A stretch of DNA of 43,107 bases from DASVEG01 sp035540495 (GTDB lineage Bacteria > Actinomycetota > Acidimicrobiia > Acidimicrobiales > CADCTF01), in NCBI GenBank assembly GCA_035540495.1, contig DATLGL010000026.1, positions 1 to 43,107 of the forward strand, in the 5' to 3' direction. The notes below the pieces were generated by a model, which saw only the letters and a program-made list of their open reading frames with translations, had not been told where the DNA came from and did not search any database. Made by a program: the position numbers and the translations under genes. Below, one piece after another: positions 7,624 through 16,312 of this stretch; positions within the stretch are counted from its first letter, which is position 1, and each line of letters opens with the position of its first letter.

Positions 7624-10158
7624 CTAGCCGTGCGCTGGCGCCAAGAGGCAGCGGCACCCGGGATGAGCCGGTGGGTGCAGCTGGCCGGTCGGGAAGCTGT
7701 GTCCCCGGGGAGTCGGCCCGGCGAGGGCGTTGTCGTCGCAGTCGGGGCACGGACCGTCGTCGTCGACGATCCAACGCATGGGCGTTCCCTCGGGCGTTGC
7801 GACGAAGGTGCCACGCGACCACGCAGCGATCAGGTGGTGCGTCGCGACGCGCTCGACCCGCTGCGTCTTCCACTCTCGATAGACGGAACTGACGCGCTCG
7901 CTCGTCGTCTGCAGGTCGAGATCGTCCTGCGCCGCGTCGACGAGCACCCGCTCGACCCTGGTGCGGATCTGCGTCGCGATGTCGTCGGCCAGGGCCTGCG
8001 CGAGGTCGTCGACACCGACCCCCACGGCGCCGAAGGGCGCGGCGGCCGACGCGGCGCGGGCGGCCTCCTCGAGCATCGGCAGCGCCGCGTAGCGGTAGGG
8101 GGCCGGCTGCGTCTCCGTTGACGCCAGCACGTCTGCGGCTGCAGGACGCGGCCGCGCGGTCCGCAGCCGGTCGAGCGTCGCGTTCTGCTCGTCCTGGATC
8201 GAGCGCTTGAGGCGACGGGTGAGCTGCCCGACGAGCGGGTCGACGACGGCGTCACGCGCCTGGAGCAGGTGCTCGTCCGCGTCGACCGGCTCGGCGCGTT
8301 GTTGATCGCGCATGTCGTCGGCGGCGACCGCCCCGCTGTCGGCGACACCTTCCTCGTCGCGAGGAGCCTCAGCCGGGTCGTGAGCGGCGTCAGCCGGCGA
8401 CGCGCCGTCTTCGTCCTCGGCGAGCACCTCCCGGGCGCGCGCGACCGCCTGCTCCCGATCGGCGCGGATGCGGGCGAAGAGGTCCTCGATCCGCGGCCGC
8501 ACCTCCTCGGGACGAAGCGGCGGCGGCAGCTCGTCGTCCTCGACCGCGCCGGCGACGGCCTCGGCCGCGTCGACGGCGACCGGTTCCGCCGCCTCGGGTT
8601 CACCGGCCTCGGACTCGTCGAGGACGTCCGGCGGCTCGTCGACCACCGGATCCGGGGTGACCTCGGGACCCTCACCCGGATCGACGACTTCCGGCGCCGC
8701 TTCGGCGACGTCGGCGAGCTCCGGCGCAGAGACGTCGTCGGCTTCGGCCGCAGCGGCAACGTCCGGTTCGGGCGCAGCAGCGACGTCGAGTTCGGGCGCA
8801 GCAGCGACTTCGAGCTCGGGTTCGGGTTCGGGTTCGCGGCCGATGATGCGGATGCCTTCACCTGGCGTGTCGCGCCCGACCTGCGGCGGCGTCGCGTGCG
8901 GCTCCGGGCGTCCGCCTCGGTTGCGGCGCAGGATGCGGAGAGCGGACGACTTCCGTTCCTCCGTCCGCGGCGGCTCGGCCGCGACGGTCTCGGCGCTCGC
9001 CTCGGTCGCGTCGGCGACAGCGTCTCGGCGCGGCGCGGTCTCGGCCGCGGCACGCGCCTGCGGTGCGTCGATGCGCGGCGTCACACCCGAAGGAGGCGCC
9101 GCTGCGGTCGGCGTCGTGGTCACCGACACGACCTGCCCCTGCGGTCTTGTCTCCGGTCGAGGCTCGGGCGGCGCTCCGGCAGAAGCCGGTGCCGAACGAG
9201 CCGACGCGGGCTGCTCGACCTTGATCGCGGGCGCTACGACGCGGCGCTGCTCGCTCGGCAGCTCCCCGATCACGAGGTGACTGGCGCGCAGCGGTCTCGC
9301 CTTCGGCTCCTCCGCGCGTTCGTCCGCGGACGCCGCGGGCCCGGCTGGCCCAGCGGGAACCGGCGCCGATGCCGGGGCCGACGGCGCGGCCGCGACAGGC
9401 GCTGCCACACCTTCCGTCGCTTCGAGACGCGTGGTCATCTCGTCGAGGTTGCGCCGCACGACCCGCAGCGACTCGAGAAGTCGGTCGCGACCGGCCCGGA
9501 GCTGGTCGAGCTGCGCCGCAGCGGCGCGCTTCCGCTTGTTGAGGTCGGCGATCATGCGCTCACGGGCGGCCTGCGCCTCAGCGACCATCTCGCGCCCGCG
9601 CTCCTTCGCGGCGTCGAGAATGGCGTCTGCGTCTTCTCGTGCCTTCACCCGGATCGCGGCGGCTTCCCGCTCCGCGTCGGCGATCTTCTTGACGGCTGTG
9701 GCTTCGGCCTCCTCGCCCTTCGTTCGCACGAGTTGTTGCGCTTGGGCTCTGGCGTCGTCGAGCACCCGCGCCGATTCGGCGGTCGCCGCGTGGCCGAGTT
9801 GCGCAACCCGGTCCTTCGCCTCGCGGACGAGCCGGTCGGCCTCCGCCTTCGCGGCGGCGAGCGTCGAGGCCGCCGCCTCCTGGGCCTCGGCGAGGGCAGC
9901 CGCGGCTGCGGCCTCGGCGGCTGCCACGGTCGCGGCGGAGTTCGCTGCTCCCGCGGCTCCCCCGCTCTCTTCCAGCGCCGTCCGCAGGTCGGCCTCGCGC
10001 TGGCGGGCGGCGCGGAGCTCGTCGGCGACCTGGCCGAGGAACGCCCGCACCTCGACCGGGTCGAAGCCGCGGAAGGCCGTGGGGAAGGTGCGGTCGGAGA
10101 CGTCGTCAGGCGCGAGCGTCGGCTCCGGAACGGGAGCGGGCGCGTCGGCCGAAGACAT
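7624..10158 (-). CDS. DivIVA-domain coiled-coil protein with phage-head-like Cys/His C-terminus
   Basis: This 844-residue protein has three parts. Residues about 20-60 are a DivIVA-type polar-targeting domain (TFPTAFRGFDPVEVRAFLGQ), followed by a long Ala/Glu-rich coiled coil to about 245. A low-complexity Pro/Glu/Ala/Asp region spans about 245-530. The C-terminal part (about 540-844) is helical and ends with a probable zinc-binding cluster: C804 and C807 in CPDCDDN, H828 and H832, then C835 and C837 in HPGCRC. That cluster resembles the end of phage minor head proteins of the SPP1 gp7/Mu F group. DivIVA proteins such as Wag31 are usually 250-400 residues and lack this part. It lies 39 bp after a sensor kinase gene and 12 bp before the UPF0182 gene. 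A role in polar growth or division scaffolding is inference. Confidence 0.75.
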   Translation of the reverse strand: MSSADAPAPVPEPTLAPDDVSDRTFPTAFRGFDPVEVRAFLGQVADELRAARQREADLRTALEESGGAAGAANSAATVAAAEAAAAAALAEAQEAAASTLAAAKAEADRLVREAKDRVAQLGHAATAESARVLDDARAQAQQLVRTKGEEAEATAVKKIADAEREAAAIRVKAREDADAILDAAKERGREMVAEAQAARERMIADLNKRKRAAAAQLDQLRAGRDRLLESLRVVRRNLDEMTTRLEATEGVAAPVAAAPSAPASAPVPAGPAGPAASADERAEEPKARPLRASHLVIGELPSEQRRVVAPAIKVEQPASARSAPASAGAPPEPRPETRPQGQVVSVTTTPTAAAPPSGVTPRIDAPQARAAAETAPRRDAVADATEASAETVAAEPPRTEERKSSALRILRRNRGGRPEPHATPPQVGRDTPGEGIRIIGREPEPEPELEVAAAPELDVAAAPEPDVAAAAEADDVSAPELADVAEAAPEVVDPGEGPEVTPDPVVDEPPDVLDESEAGEPEAAEPVAVDAAEAVAGAVEDDELPPPLRPEEVRPRIEDLFARIRADREQAVARAREVLAEDEDGASPADAAHDPAEAPRDEEGVADSGAVAADDMRDQQRAEPVDADEHLLQARDAVVDPLVGQLTRRLKRSIQDEQNATLDRLRTARPRPAAADVLASTETQPAPYRYAALPMLEEAARAASAAAPFGAVGVGVDDLAQALADDIATQIRTRVERVLVDAAQDDLDLQTTSERVSSVYREWKTQRVERVATHHLIAAWSRGTFVATPEGTPMRWIVDDDGPCPDCDDNALAGPTPRGHSFPTGQLHPPAHPGCRCLLAPAHG

Positions 10159-10197
10159 GGGTCAAAGGCTACGGGGCGCCTGTGACGCCCGGGGTGA

Positions 10198-12786
10198 TCA
10201 GTCGGACGCCGCCGGAAGGAGGATCGAGAACTTCGATCCCTTGCCGGGCGCGGTTTCGCAGGTGACGTGGCCACCGTGACGCTCGACGACCCGCTGCACC
10301 AGCGCCAGCCCGAGCCCGAGCCCGCCGTAGGCGCGAGTGTCGGATTCGTCGCCTTGCGACCATTCGGCGAATGCTCGTTCGAGCTCGTCGTCGGTCATGC
10401 CGAGACCCGTGTCGCGGACGGAGATCTCGACCCCGCCGGTGTCGGACGGCCCTGCGCTGACGGCGATCCGCCCGCCGGAGGGCGAGAACTTGATCGCGTT
10501 GTCGAGGAGCTCGTCGACGGTGCGCTGCAGCCAGTACGGGTCGCCGATGATCTTCGGCGTCCCAGACCGAACGCGGCGGGAGATGACCACGCCGTCGGGC
10601 GCGGTTGCCTGCCGGGCGTCGACCACGGGAGTCAGCACATCCCGCACGTCGAGCTCCTGGGGACGGAGGACCGTGCGACCGGCCTGCGCCGAGGCGAAGA
10701 ACTCGAGCATCTCGACGATGCGCTCCATCCGCTCACCGGACGCGACCATCGCTCGCGAGATCTCGCGCGCCCGGTCCGACGGGACCTCACGGCCGGCGAG
10801 GATCCGGGCGTAGCCGAGCAGGGGCGTGAGCGGGGTGCGGAGCTCGTGGCCGACCCGCGAGAGGAACTCGCGCTTCATGCGCTCGACTTCGCGTTCGGCG
10901 CGCAGATCGCGGAACACCAGCACCCGCCCGGTGACCTCACCGTCGGGTGCGCGCAGCGGGCCGGAGGTCAACGCAACCGGCACGAGCGTGCCGGCGAGGT
11001 CGACATCGACGAGCTCCGACCAGCGCTCGCCGTCGCCGGTGGTGAGGCGGTCGTTCATGTCGAGACCCTCTTCGTTGGTCACCCGGATCAAAGCGTCGAC
11101 GCGCTGGCCCTTCGCGTCGTCGCCCGAGATCCCGAAGAGATCCTCCGCGGCTTCGTTGAAGTCGGAGACGACTCCGCCCTCGTCGATCGCCACGAGCGCC
11201 TCTCCCATGCCGGCGACCACGGCCTCGAGGCGGTTGCGCAGGCGCGCTTCGTCGAGAGCGGCCTGCCGCAGCGCGTCGGTCTTCTCCTCGATCGACTGCG
11301 CCATCGAGTCGAAGGCCGCTCCCAGCCGGCCGACCTCGTCGTCGTTGCGCACGCCGGAGCGAACGCCGGTCTCGCCTCGTTCGAGGGCCTCGGCCGAGCT
11401 CGTCAGCCGGCGGACACCCGCGCCGATGCGATCTCCCACGATCGCCGCGAGGAGCAGCGCGAGCAGCGTCCCGCCGAAGGCGATGACGAAGAAGGTGCGG
11501 AACAACCGCTCGCGGCCTTCGTCGACCGTTGCCGTCGAGCGCGAGACGATCAGCGCGAAGAGCGGCTCATTGGTCTGGCTCCGAACCGCGCGTGCCGCGA
11601 TGAACCGGTCGGAGGTGGTCGCGGTCGACCCGTCGGCACCGCCGAGGACCTTCTTCGCGAGGCGTGCGGCCGTGTCGGCAGGCGGTTGCGGCCCGGTCGA
11701 TGCGACGACGCCGTTGGGTCCCCAGATCGCGAGCGTGATGGCGTCTTCCGCACCGGCGCGGGCGCTGAGGTAGTCGTCGTCGACCTCGACCGCGGCGACG
11801 ACGAGCCCGAGGAGCCGCCGGCCGCCCTCCACGCCTGCGCGCACCGGCACCATGCCCAACGCGATCGCGCGGTCGCCGAGGGCGACGACGTCGCCGGTCG
11901 AGCGGTTGTTGACGATCGCGTCCTCCGCAGCCGGCGTCCGCAACAGCCGGGCGAACGACGCCGCGGGCAGGTTCGACGCGGCGACGACCCCTGCGCGCGT
12001 GTCGACGTAGGCGAGCGCGATCGGCTCGTCTTGCAGGGCAGAGCCGAGGCCGGTGACGACGAGGTTCAGCTGCTGCGACTGCTCCGGAGTCGCCGCTCCC
12101 GCGTCGTTGATCGCGACGACGAGCGGCGCGAACTCCGACGCGCCAGCGAGGCCCTTCGAGGTCAGACCGGCGGCGCGGATCGCGTCGTTGCGCGACCGCT
12201 CGATGAGGCTCGCCTCGCGCAGTGCACGAGTGTCTACGGACGAGATGGCCTGGTCTTCGATCGTGTTCGACAGCACGGCACCGAGGCCGACGGAGAGCAC
12301 GAGCACGACGAGCAGCAGCGTGGCCGCTGAGCTCGCGGCGACACGAGCGGCGATCGCGCGGCGACTGGCGAGCAGCAGCGCGGTGCCCACTCCGCCGGCG
12401 GCAACGGCGCGACAACCCGCAGCGAACAGCTCCGCGTCCATCGTCGCGGCGACCACGCCGCTGACCCCGAGCACGAACGAGACGATCACCAGCTGGCGAG
12501 AGACCGGCCCGCCGGCCCAGCGGACGACGCCCACGAGCAGAGCGACCCAGCCGATGCTGCGGGCGACGAGGATGACGGGATCGCCGAGATCGTCGATGAT
12601 CAGCGACCCGTGGACGAACGACGCGCCCGCCAACGCGGCGAACGCGACGGTCAGAGCGAGGCGGGTCAGCTGCGACCTGGTGAGCAGCTCGTAGCGGAGG
12701 AGGCTGAGCGCCAGGCCGGCCGTCGCGACCAGGAACAGAGCGAACTCCGTCGCGAACTGGATCTGCGCTTCGAGGTCGGCGCTCAC
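10198..12786 (-). CDS. Multi-domain membrane sensor histidine kinase
   Basis: This 862-residue kinase would sense an envelope signal and phosphorylate an unidentified response regulator. The N-terminus has about six membrane helices (to about 175). An extracytoplasmic sensor region of Cache-like character follows, then a helix near 420-445. Next come a HAMP linker with RLTSSAEALERGE and a PAS domain starting LEAVVAGMGEALVAIDEGG. The HisKA motif is FLSRVGHELRTPLTP, with the phospho-accepting histidine in HELRTP. The ATPase part shows LDNAIKFSPSGG, DTGLGM and GGLGLGLALV, so it looks complete. No response regulator gene is adjacent. Its GTG start overlaps the stop of the PDZ-Lon protease by four bases (GTGA), which implies translational coupling. 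Confidence 0.92.
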   Translation of the reverse strand: MSADLEAQIQFATEFALFLVATAGLALSLLRYELLTRSQLTRLALTVAFAALAGASFVHGSLIIDDLGDPVILVARSIGWVALLVGVVRWAGGPVSRQLVIVSFVLGVSGVVAATMDAELFAAGCRAVAAGGVGTALLLASRRAIAARVAASSAATLLLVVLVLSVGLGAVLSNTIEDQAISSVDTRALREASLIERSRNDAIRAAGLTSKGLAGASEFAPLVVAINDAGAATPEQSQQLNLVVTGLGSALQDEPIALAYVDTRAGVVAASNLPAASFARLLRTPAAEDAIVNNRSTGDVVALGDRAIALGMVPVRAGVEGGRRLLGLVVAAVEVDDDYLSARAGAEDAITLAIWGPNGVVASTGPQPPADTAARLAKKVLGGADGSTATTSDRFIAARAVRSQTNEPLFALIVSRSTATVDEGRERLFRTFFVIAFGGTLLALLLAAIVGDRIGAGVRRLTSSAEALERGETGVRSGVRNDDEVGRLGAAFDSMAQSIEEKTDALRQAALDEARLRNRLEAVVAGMGEALVAIDEGGVVSDFNEAAEDLFGISGDDAKGQRVDALIRVTNEEGLDMNDRLTTGDGERWSELVDVDLAGTLVPVALTSGPLRAPDGEVTGRVLVFRDLRAEREVERMKREFLSRVGHELRTPLTPLLGYARILAGREVPSDRAREISRAMVASGERMERIVEMLEFFASAQAGRTVLRPQELDVRDVLTPVVDARQATAPDGVVISRRVRSGTPKIIGDPYWLQRTVDELLDNAIKFSPSGGRIAVSAGPSDTGGVEISVRDTGLGMTDDELERAFAEWSQGDESDTRAYGGLGLGLALVQRVVERHGGHVTCETAPGKGSKFSILLPAASD

Positions 12787-13898
12787 CCTGCGGCCTGCGC
12801 AGCCGGCGCACTCAACCCCGACAGGTCACCGCCGAGCGACGCCAGGGCATCGAGCGCCTCCTGCAGCGTCGACACCTTGAGCACCAACAGCTCGTTCCCG
12901 GCGCGGGCTTTCGCGATCTCGTACTCGCCCGCCGGCACGAGGAAGACGTCAGCTCCGGCCCGCCGGACCGCCGACGTCTTCTGCGCGACGCCGCCCACGT
13001 CGCCGACTCGTCCGTCGATCTCGATCGTTCCCGTCGCCGCGACGCGTCGGCCGCCGGTGAGCTCGCCGTCGGTCAGCGCGTCGATGACGCCGAGCGTGAA
13101 CGCGAGGCCGGCTGAGGGCCCTCCGATCGACCCGCTGCGGATGTCGACCTGGAACGGCAGATCGAATCGCCGCTTCGACGTGCGCAGGAAGACGCCGAGC
13201 ACCGCCTTCCCGCCCTGCTCCGGATCGGCCGCCAGGGGCACCTCGACCGTGCGGGTCTTGCCGTTGTCGAAGCCCTTCACCTCGAGCCGGACGGTCTCGC
13301 CCGGTCGGTGCGCGCCGATCAGCGCGGTCGCCTCTTGGACGAGCGACACCGGCGAGCCGTCGACCGAGATGATCACCTCACCCGGTTCGAGCCGGCCGTT
13401 CGCTGGGAACTGCGGCAGGACGCGCTCGATCAGCGCGCCCTCGCCGCGCTCGCTCACCTGATAGCCGAGGCGTCGGAGCGCGACGACGATCGCCGTCTGC
13501 TTCGAATCGTCCATCTCCTCGACGTTGAAGCGGCGGTAGTCCTCGTCGGTCGTGTCGGGCGGGAGGATCCGCTCTTGCGGGACGACGTCGACGTCATCGC
13601 GCACCCACCCGAGCAGGGCCTGCAGCGGGCTCACCTTCGTGAGGGTGATCGTCGTGAGGAGCACCTCGCCCTCGGGCGGATAGGTCTTCGCACCCTCCGC
13701 GACGATCAGCTCGGTGACCTCCCGCGCCGAACCGGGCGCCAGCGCGTAGTACGGGAGGGTGACCCAGCTCGACGCGATCAACCCCGCGGCGAGGAGCGCC
13801 GCGAGGATGACGATCGGCAGCCACGGCCGCTTCCGCTCCGGCGTCACGGGCTCCCAGCCGAGGGGGCTCCGAACTACCATCGGCTCGACTGTGTGCAC
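12783..13898 (-). CDS. Membrane-anchored PDZ-domain Lon-like (S16) protease, YlbL type
   Basis: This 371-residue protein carries one N-terminal membrane helix (about 26-47, after MTPERKR-like basic residues) and projects a PDZ domain (about 155-205, LEPGEVIISVDG) and an S16 Lon-type protease domain (about 230-345) outside the cell. The catalytic serine is in GGPSAGLAFTLG and the lysine in GGVAQKTSAVRRAG, so the dyad is present. The family includes Bacillus YlbL and mycobacterial Rv3194c. It is the first gene of a minus-strand operon with a sensor kinase, a DivIVA-like protein and UPF0182. Its stop overlaps the kinase start. A later in-frame methionine at residue 7 is a possible alternative start. 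Confidence 0.92.
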   Translation of the reverse strand: MHTVEPMVVRSPLGWEPVTPERKRPWLPIVILAALLAAGLIASSWVTLPYYALAPGSAREVTELIVAEGAKTYPPEGEVLLTTITLTKVSPLQALLGWVRDDVDVVPQERILPPDTTDEDYRRFNVEEMDDSKQTAIVVALRRLGYQVSERGEGALIERVLPQFPANGRLEPGEVIISVDGSPVSLVQEATALIGAHRPGETVRLEVKGFDNGKTRTVEVPLAADPEQGGKAVLGVFLRTSKRRFDLPFQVDIRSGSIGGPSAGLAFTLGVIDALTDGELTGGRRVAATGTIEIDGRVGDVGGVAQKTSAVRRAGADVFLVPAGEYEIAKARAGNELLVLKVSTLQEALDALASLGGDLSGLSAPAAQAAG

Positions 13899-13994
13899 CC
13901 CTCGCGCCTGCCTCCGTGCACTCGCCCCTGGTGCGAGTCAGCGCGTCCAGCCTGCCAGAACAACCTGCGCGTCAGGTAACGCTCCCGGTTGCCG

Positions 13995-14465
13995 GTGAGC
14001 GACGAGCCGGGCGGCGGCGGCCCACAGCTCCCACGCTTCGAGATCCCGATCGAGCCTCTCCCCGAGCGACCGATCGTGCCGCGCACCCCCACGCTGACTG
14101 ACGACCGGTTCGAAGCCGCGCCCTCGCCCCAGGTCGAGCCGGAACCCGAACCGGAGCCGGAGCCGGAGCCCGAACCGGAGCCCGAACCGGAACCGGAACC
14201 GGAACCCGAACCGGAACCGGAACCCGAACCGGAGCCCGAGCGCGAGGAAGCCGGCCCAGGCGCCCTCCGTCCGGAGACGCCCAGACCGGCTCCCAGAGCC
14301 GGCGCCTCGGCCCGACATCGTCGCCGCCTGCGGGTGTTGCGCAGGAGAGTGCGGGCGACGCTCGGACTGGTGGCGCTGGTGATCTTCGCCGCCATCGCAC
14401 TCGCGATGGCTATCGGCGTGGCGATCGCCGTGGTGGCGTTCGCCTTCCGCCGGACCGTCGGCTAG
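13995..14465 (+). CDS. Glu-Pro repeat protein with C-terminal membrane helix
   Basis: This 156-residue protein is not assignable to a known family. It begins with a proline-rich segment, then 17 consecutive Glu-Pro dipeptides (about residues 48-82), a basic region with RHRRRLRVLRRRVR, and a single hydrophobic helix near the C-terminus (about 128-150). The topology suggests a tail-anchored membrane protein with an extended rod-like arm. EP repeats are known from TonB-type periplasmic linkers and procyclins, but no homology is claimed. GTG at 13995 is preferred to TTG at 13989. It is transcribed away from the PDZ-Lon operon and converges on the gene at 14489-14914. The composition, a single clean frame and the terminal helix support a real gene. 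Confidence 0.6.
   Translation: MSDEPGGGGPQLPRFEIPIEPLPERPIVPRTPTLTDDRFEAAPSPQVEPEPEPEPEPEPEPEPEPEPEPEPEPEPEPEPEPEREEAGPGALRPETPRPAPRAGASARHRRRLRVLRRRVRATLGLVALVIFAAIALAMAIGVAIAVVAFAFRRTVG
14136..14240 (+). repeat. Hexanucleotide (GARCCS) repeat encoding Glu-Pro
   Basis: Thirty-five codons alternate GAA/GAG with CCG/CCC and encode E(PE)17. The exact third bases vary among units, so the dipeptide is better preserved than the DNA, though unit blocks such as GAACCGGAACCGGAA hint at slippage expansion. Confidence 0.9.
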
Positions 14466-14488
14466 CCGTGGTACCAGCTAGCGGCTGA

Positions 14489-14914
14489 TCAGCTCTTGCC
14501 GAAGAGCCCGAAGCGGCCGCCGTTCGCGCCCGCACCGGCACCGGCAGCAGCGGGCTCGCCCTTCACCGGCTGCGGCGCGACCGGCGACGCCGGAGCGGCT
14601 GCAGCGGCGGGGGCGGGGCTCGCCGGGGCGGCAGCGGGCTGCGGCTGCGCGGCGGGTGCTGCGGGTGCAGCCGGTGTCGCGGCGGGAGCAGGCGCCGGCG
14701 CAGCGGGGGCTGCGGCCTTGGGCTCTGCCGGGACCTCGACCTTGTAGTACGTCTTCACCTCGACGGGGATCTCCTGCATCGAGAAGATCCGCGCGTCCGT
14801 ACCCTGACCCGCGTTGCGCAGGTGCTCGAGATGGCGAGCGGCCTCCTCCAGCGACTCCGTCTGGTGATACACCGGCTGACCTTCCGCCGACCGGTAGATG
14901 ACCATGTGCGTCAT
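14489..14914 (-). CDS. Hypothetical protein with small N-terminal domain and Ala/Pro tail
   Basis: This 141-residue protein has an ordered N-terminal domain of about 60 residues (HMVIYRSAEGQPVYHQTESL, then VEVKTYYKVEVP) followed by an Ala/Pro-rich low-complexity tail ending in GGRFGLFGKS. I do not recognise the family; short proteins of this layout occur in actinobacteria. The start is secure, because AAAGGAG precedes the ATG by a suitable distance (about 14922-14928). It converges on the EP-repeat gene with 23 bp between stops. The sortase gene ends upstream at 15664-14984, with 69 bp between. No membrane segment or catalytic motif is visible. Confidence 0.75.
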   Translation of the reverse strand: MTHMVIYRSAEGQPVYHQTESLEEAARHLEHLRNAGQGTDARIFSMQEIPVEVKTYYKVEVPAEPKAAAPAAPAPAPAATPAAPAAPAAQPQPAAAPASPAPAAAAAPASPVAPQPVKGEPAAAGAGAGANGGRFGLFGKS

Positions 14915-14983
14915 GCCTCGCTCCTTTCGAGGAATGGCATCGGTCGCGCGGCGGAGCGCCTTGAGCGGGATTCGCGCCGGCGC

Positions 14984-15664
14984 TCAGGAGTTCGCTAGCT
15001 CGAGCCGCACGACGTAGCGGTAGCGCGCCGAACCCGGCGGGTGGCAGGCGAAGAGGGTCGCGGTGGCAGTCGGCGTCGGATCGACGATCCGCAGCGCCGT
15101 CGGCGGCACGATCTCGTGGCCCGTCACCACGTATCTCGTCCGGACCGGCTGGCCTTCCGCTCCGAAGGTGGCGGGGTTGACGGTGAAGAACACCTCGTCC
15201 CCCGGCACGAGCTGATGGATGTTGCGGAACGGGTGCGTCTTCGTGACGCGGTGGCCGGCGAACACGGAGTTCCCGACCTCGCCCGGCAGCGCGGTTCCCG
15301 GCCAGTGACTCGGACCCCGGTCGATGTTGCGCATCGTGATGCCGTGGAAGACCTGATGACGCAGCCCGATCTTCGGGATCTCGATCGACCCGATCTCCAG
15401 GACGGGTTCCGGCGCGTACTCGTTGCGCGGCGGGGCGACCGGCGCGACCGGACGTGTCGCCGCGGCGGGCTGGGCGTCGACGACCGTCGTCTCCGTCGCC
15501 TGGCCAGCCGTGCTCGTCGTCGTATCGGGCGTGGCCGCGGTCAAGATCGGGGTGTCGACGACCGTGACCGTCGGCTCCGTGCTCTTCCACACGGCGAACA
15601 GACCTGCGCTCAGCAGGATCAGACCGTTGAAGATCGAGAGGAACAGCCGGCGAGAGTCGGTCAT
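14984..15664 (-). CDS. Sortase, class E-like (first of two)
   Basis: This 226-residue transpeptidase would cleave sorting signals and attach proteins to peptidoglycan. One N-terminal membrane helix (about 7-24) is followed by a Thr/Val/Ala-rich linker and a sortase domain starting near LEIGSIEIPKIGL. The catalytic histidine is in VFAGHRVTKTHPF, the cysteine in TLFACHPPGSARYRYVV, and the arginine is in the same block. Class E enzymes are known to prefer LAxTG signals. The ATG at 15664 is chosen because it is directly followed by the membrane helix; longer in-frame readings upstream overlap the HEAT-repeat gene antisense and are not supported. No sorting substrate is adjacent, so this is probably the general housekeeping sortase. 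Confidence 0.9.
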   Translation of the reverse strand: MTDSRRLFLSIFNGLILLSAGLFAVWKSTEPTVTVVDTPILTAATPDTTTSTAGQATETTVVDAQPAAATRPVAPVAPPRNEYAPEPVLEIGSIEIPKIGLRHQVFHGITMRNIDRGPSHWPGTALPGEVGNSVFAGHRVTKTHPFRNIHQLVPGDEVFFTVNPATFGAEGQPVRTRYVVTGHEIVPPTALRIVDPTPTATATLFACHPPGSARYRYVVRLELANS

Positions 15665-15733
15665 GAGCACGCTGGAACGAACGATCGTCCGTTTCTCCCC
15701 ACAGCTTGACCGGTCGCGAGGGAGTATGGCGAC

Positions 15734-16312
15734 GTGGACCGCCGAGACGTAGCCATCGCCGGGCACTCGGGTGACGAGCGGACCGCCCGCCTCGGCCTCG
15801 GCTCCGACGACGGATCCGTCCGCTCCACCGCGCTCGGCGCCCTCGCTCGGATGGGGCGACTGATCGCCGACGACCTGCGGCTCTCGCTCGGCGACACCGA
15901 CCCGAGGGTCCGGCGTCGCGCCGCCGAACTGGCGAAAGACCACCCTGAGGTCGATCTCCTCGGCGCGCTCGACGACCGCGATCCTCTCGTCGCAGAGGCC
16001 GCCGCCTACGCGCTCGGCGAGCGTCCCGCGGACCCGGACGTGGTCGCCGCGCTCTCGACGGTGGCCACCGGGCATTCCGACGCGCTGGTGAGGGAAGCCG
16101 CCATCGCCGCGCTCGGGTCGATCGGTGACGAGGCAGGGCTGCCGGCGATCCTGCGTGGCACGACCGACAAGCCGACGGTGCGACGCCGCGCCGTTCTCGC
16201 CCTCGCTCCGTTCGAGGGGGACGAGGTGGATGCCGCCCTCCAGCGCGCGCTCACCGACCGCGACTGGCAGGTGCGCCAGGCGGCGGAGGACCTCCTGGAG
16301 TACAGGCCCTAG
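15734..16312 (+). CDS. HEAT-repeat protein
   Basis: This 192-residue protein is built almost entirely of helical HEAT (PBS-lyase-like) repeats of about 30 residues, for example DPRVRRRAAELAKDHPEVDL and DALVREAAIAALGSIGDEAG. Such proteins act as binding scaffolds, and no enzymatic motif is present. It starts with GTG, 69 bp from the divergent sortase start. Its stop codon overlaps the mreB stop (CTAG at 16309-16312), so the two genes converge with no intergenic space. Confidence 0.85.
   Translation: MDRRDVAIAGHSGDERTARLGLGSDDGSVRSTALGALARMGRLIADDLRLSLGDTDPRVRRRAAELAKDHPEVDLLGALDDRDPLVAEAAAYALGERPADPDVVAALSTVATGHSDALVREAAIAALGSIGDEAGLPAILRGTTDKPTVRRRAVLALAPFEGDEVDAALQRALTDRDWQVRQAAEDLLEYRP

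Noticed and set aside
7624..10158. A prophage, because of the phage-head-like C-terminus
   Set aside because: No capsid, portal, terminase or tail gene is nearby, and the flanking genes are conserved envelope genes.
8269..12330. Long plus-strand open frames of 638 and 687 codons
   Set aside because: They are antisense to the DivIVA-like and kinase genes, whose domains are unambiguous; the antisense products show only biased composition.
14136..14240. A CRISPR array or satellite of functional DNA repeats
   Set aside because: The repeat is in a single coding frame with six-base units and no spacers; it is best explained as Glu-Pro codons.
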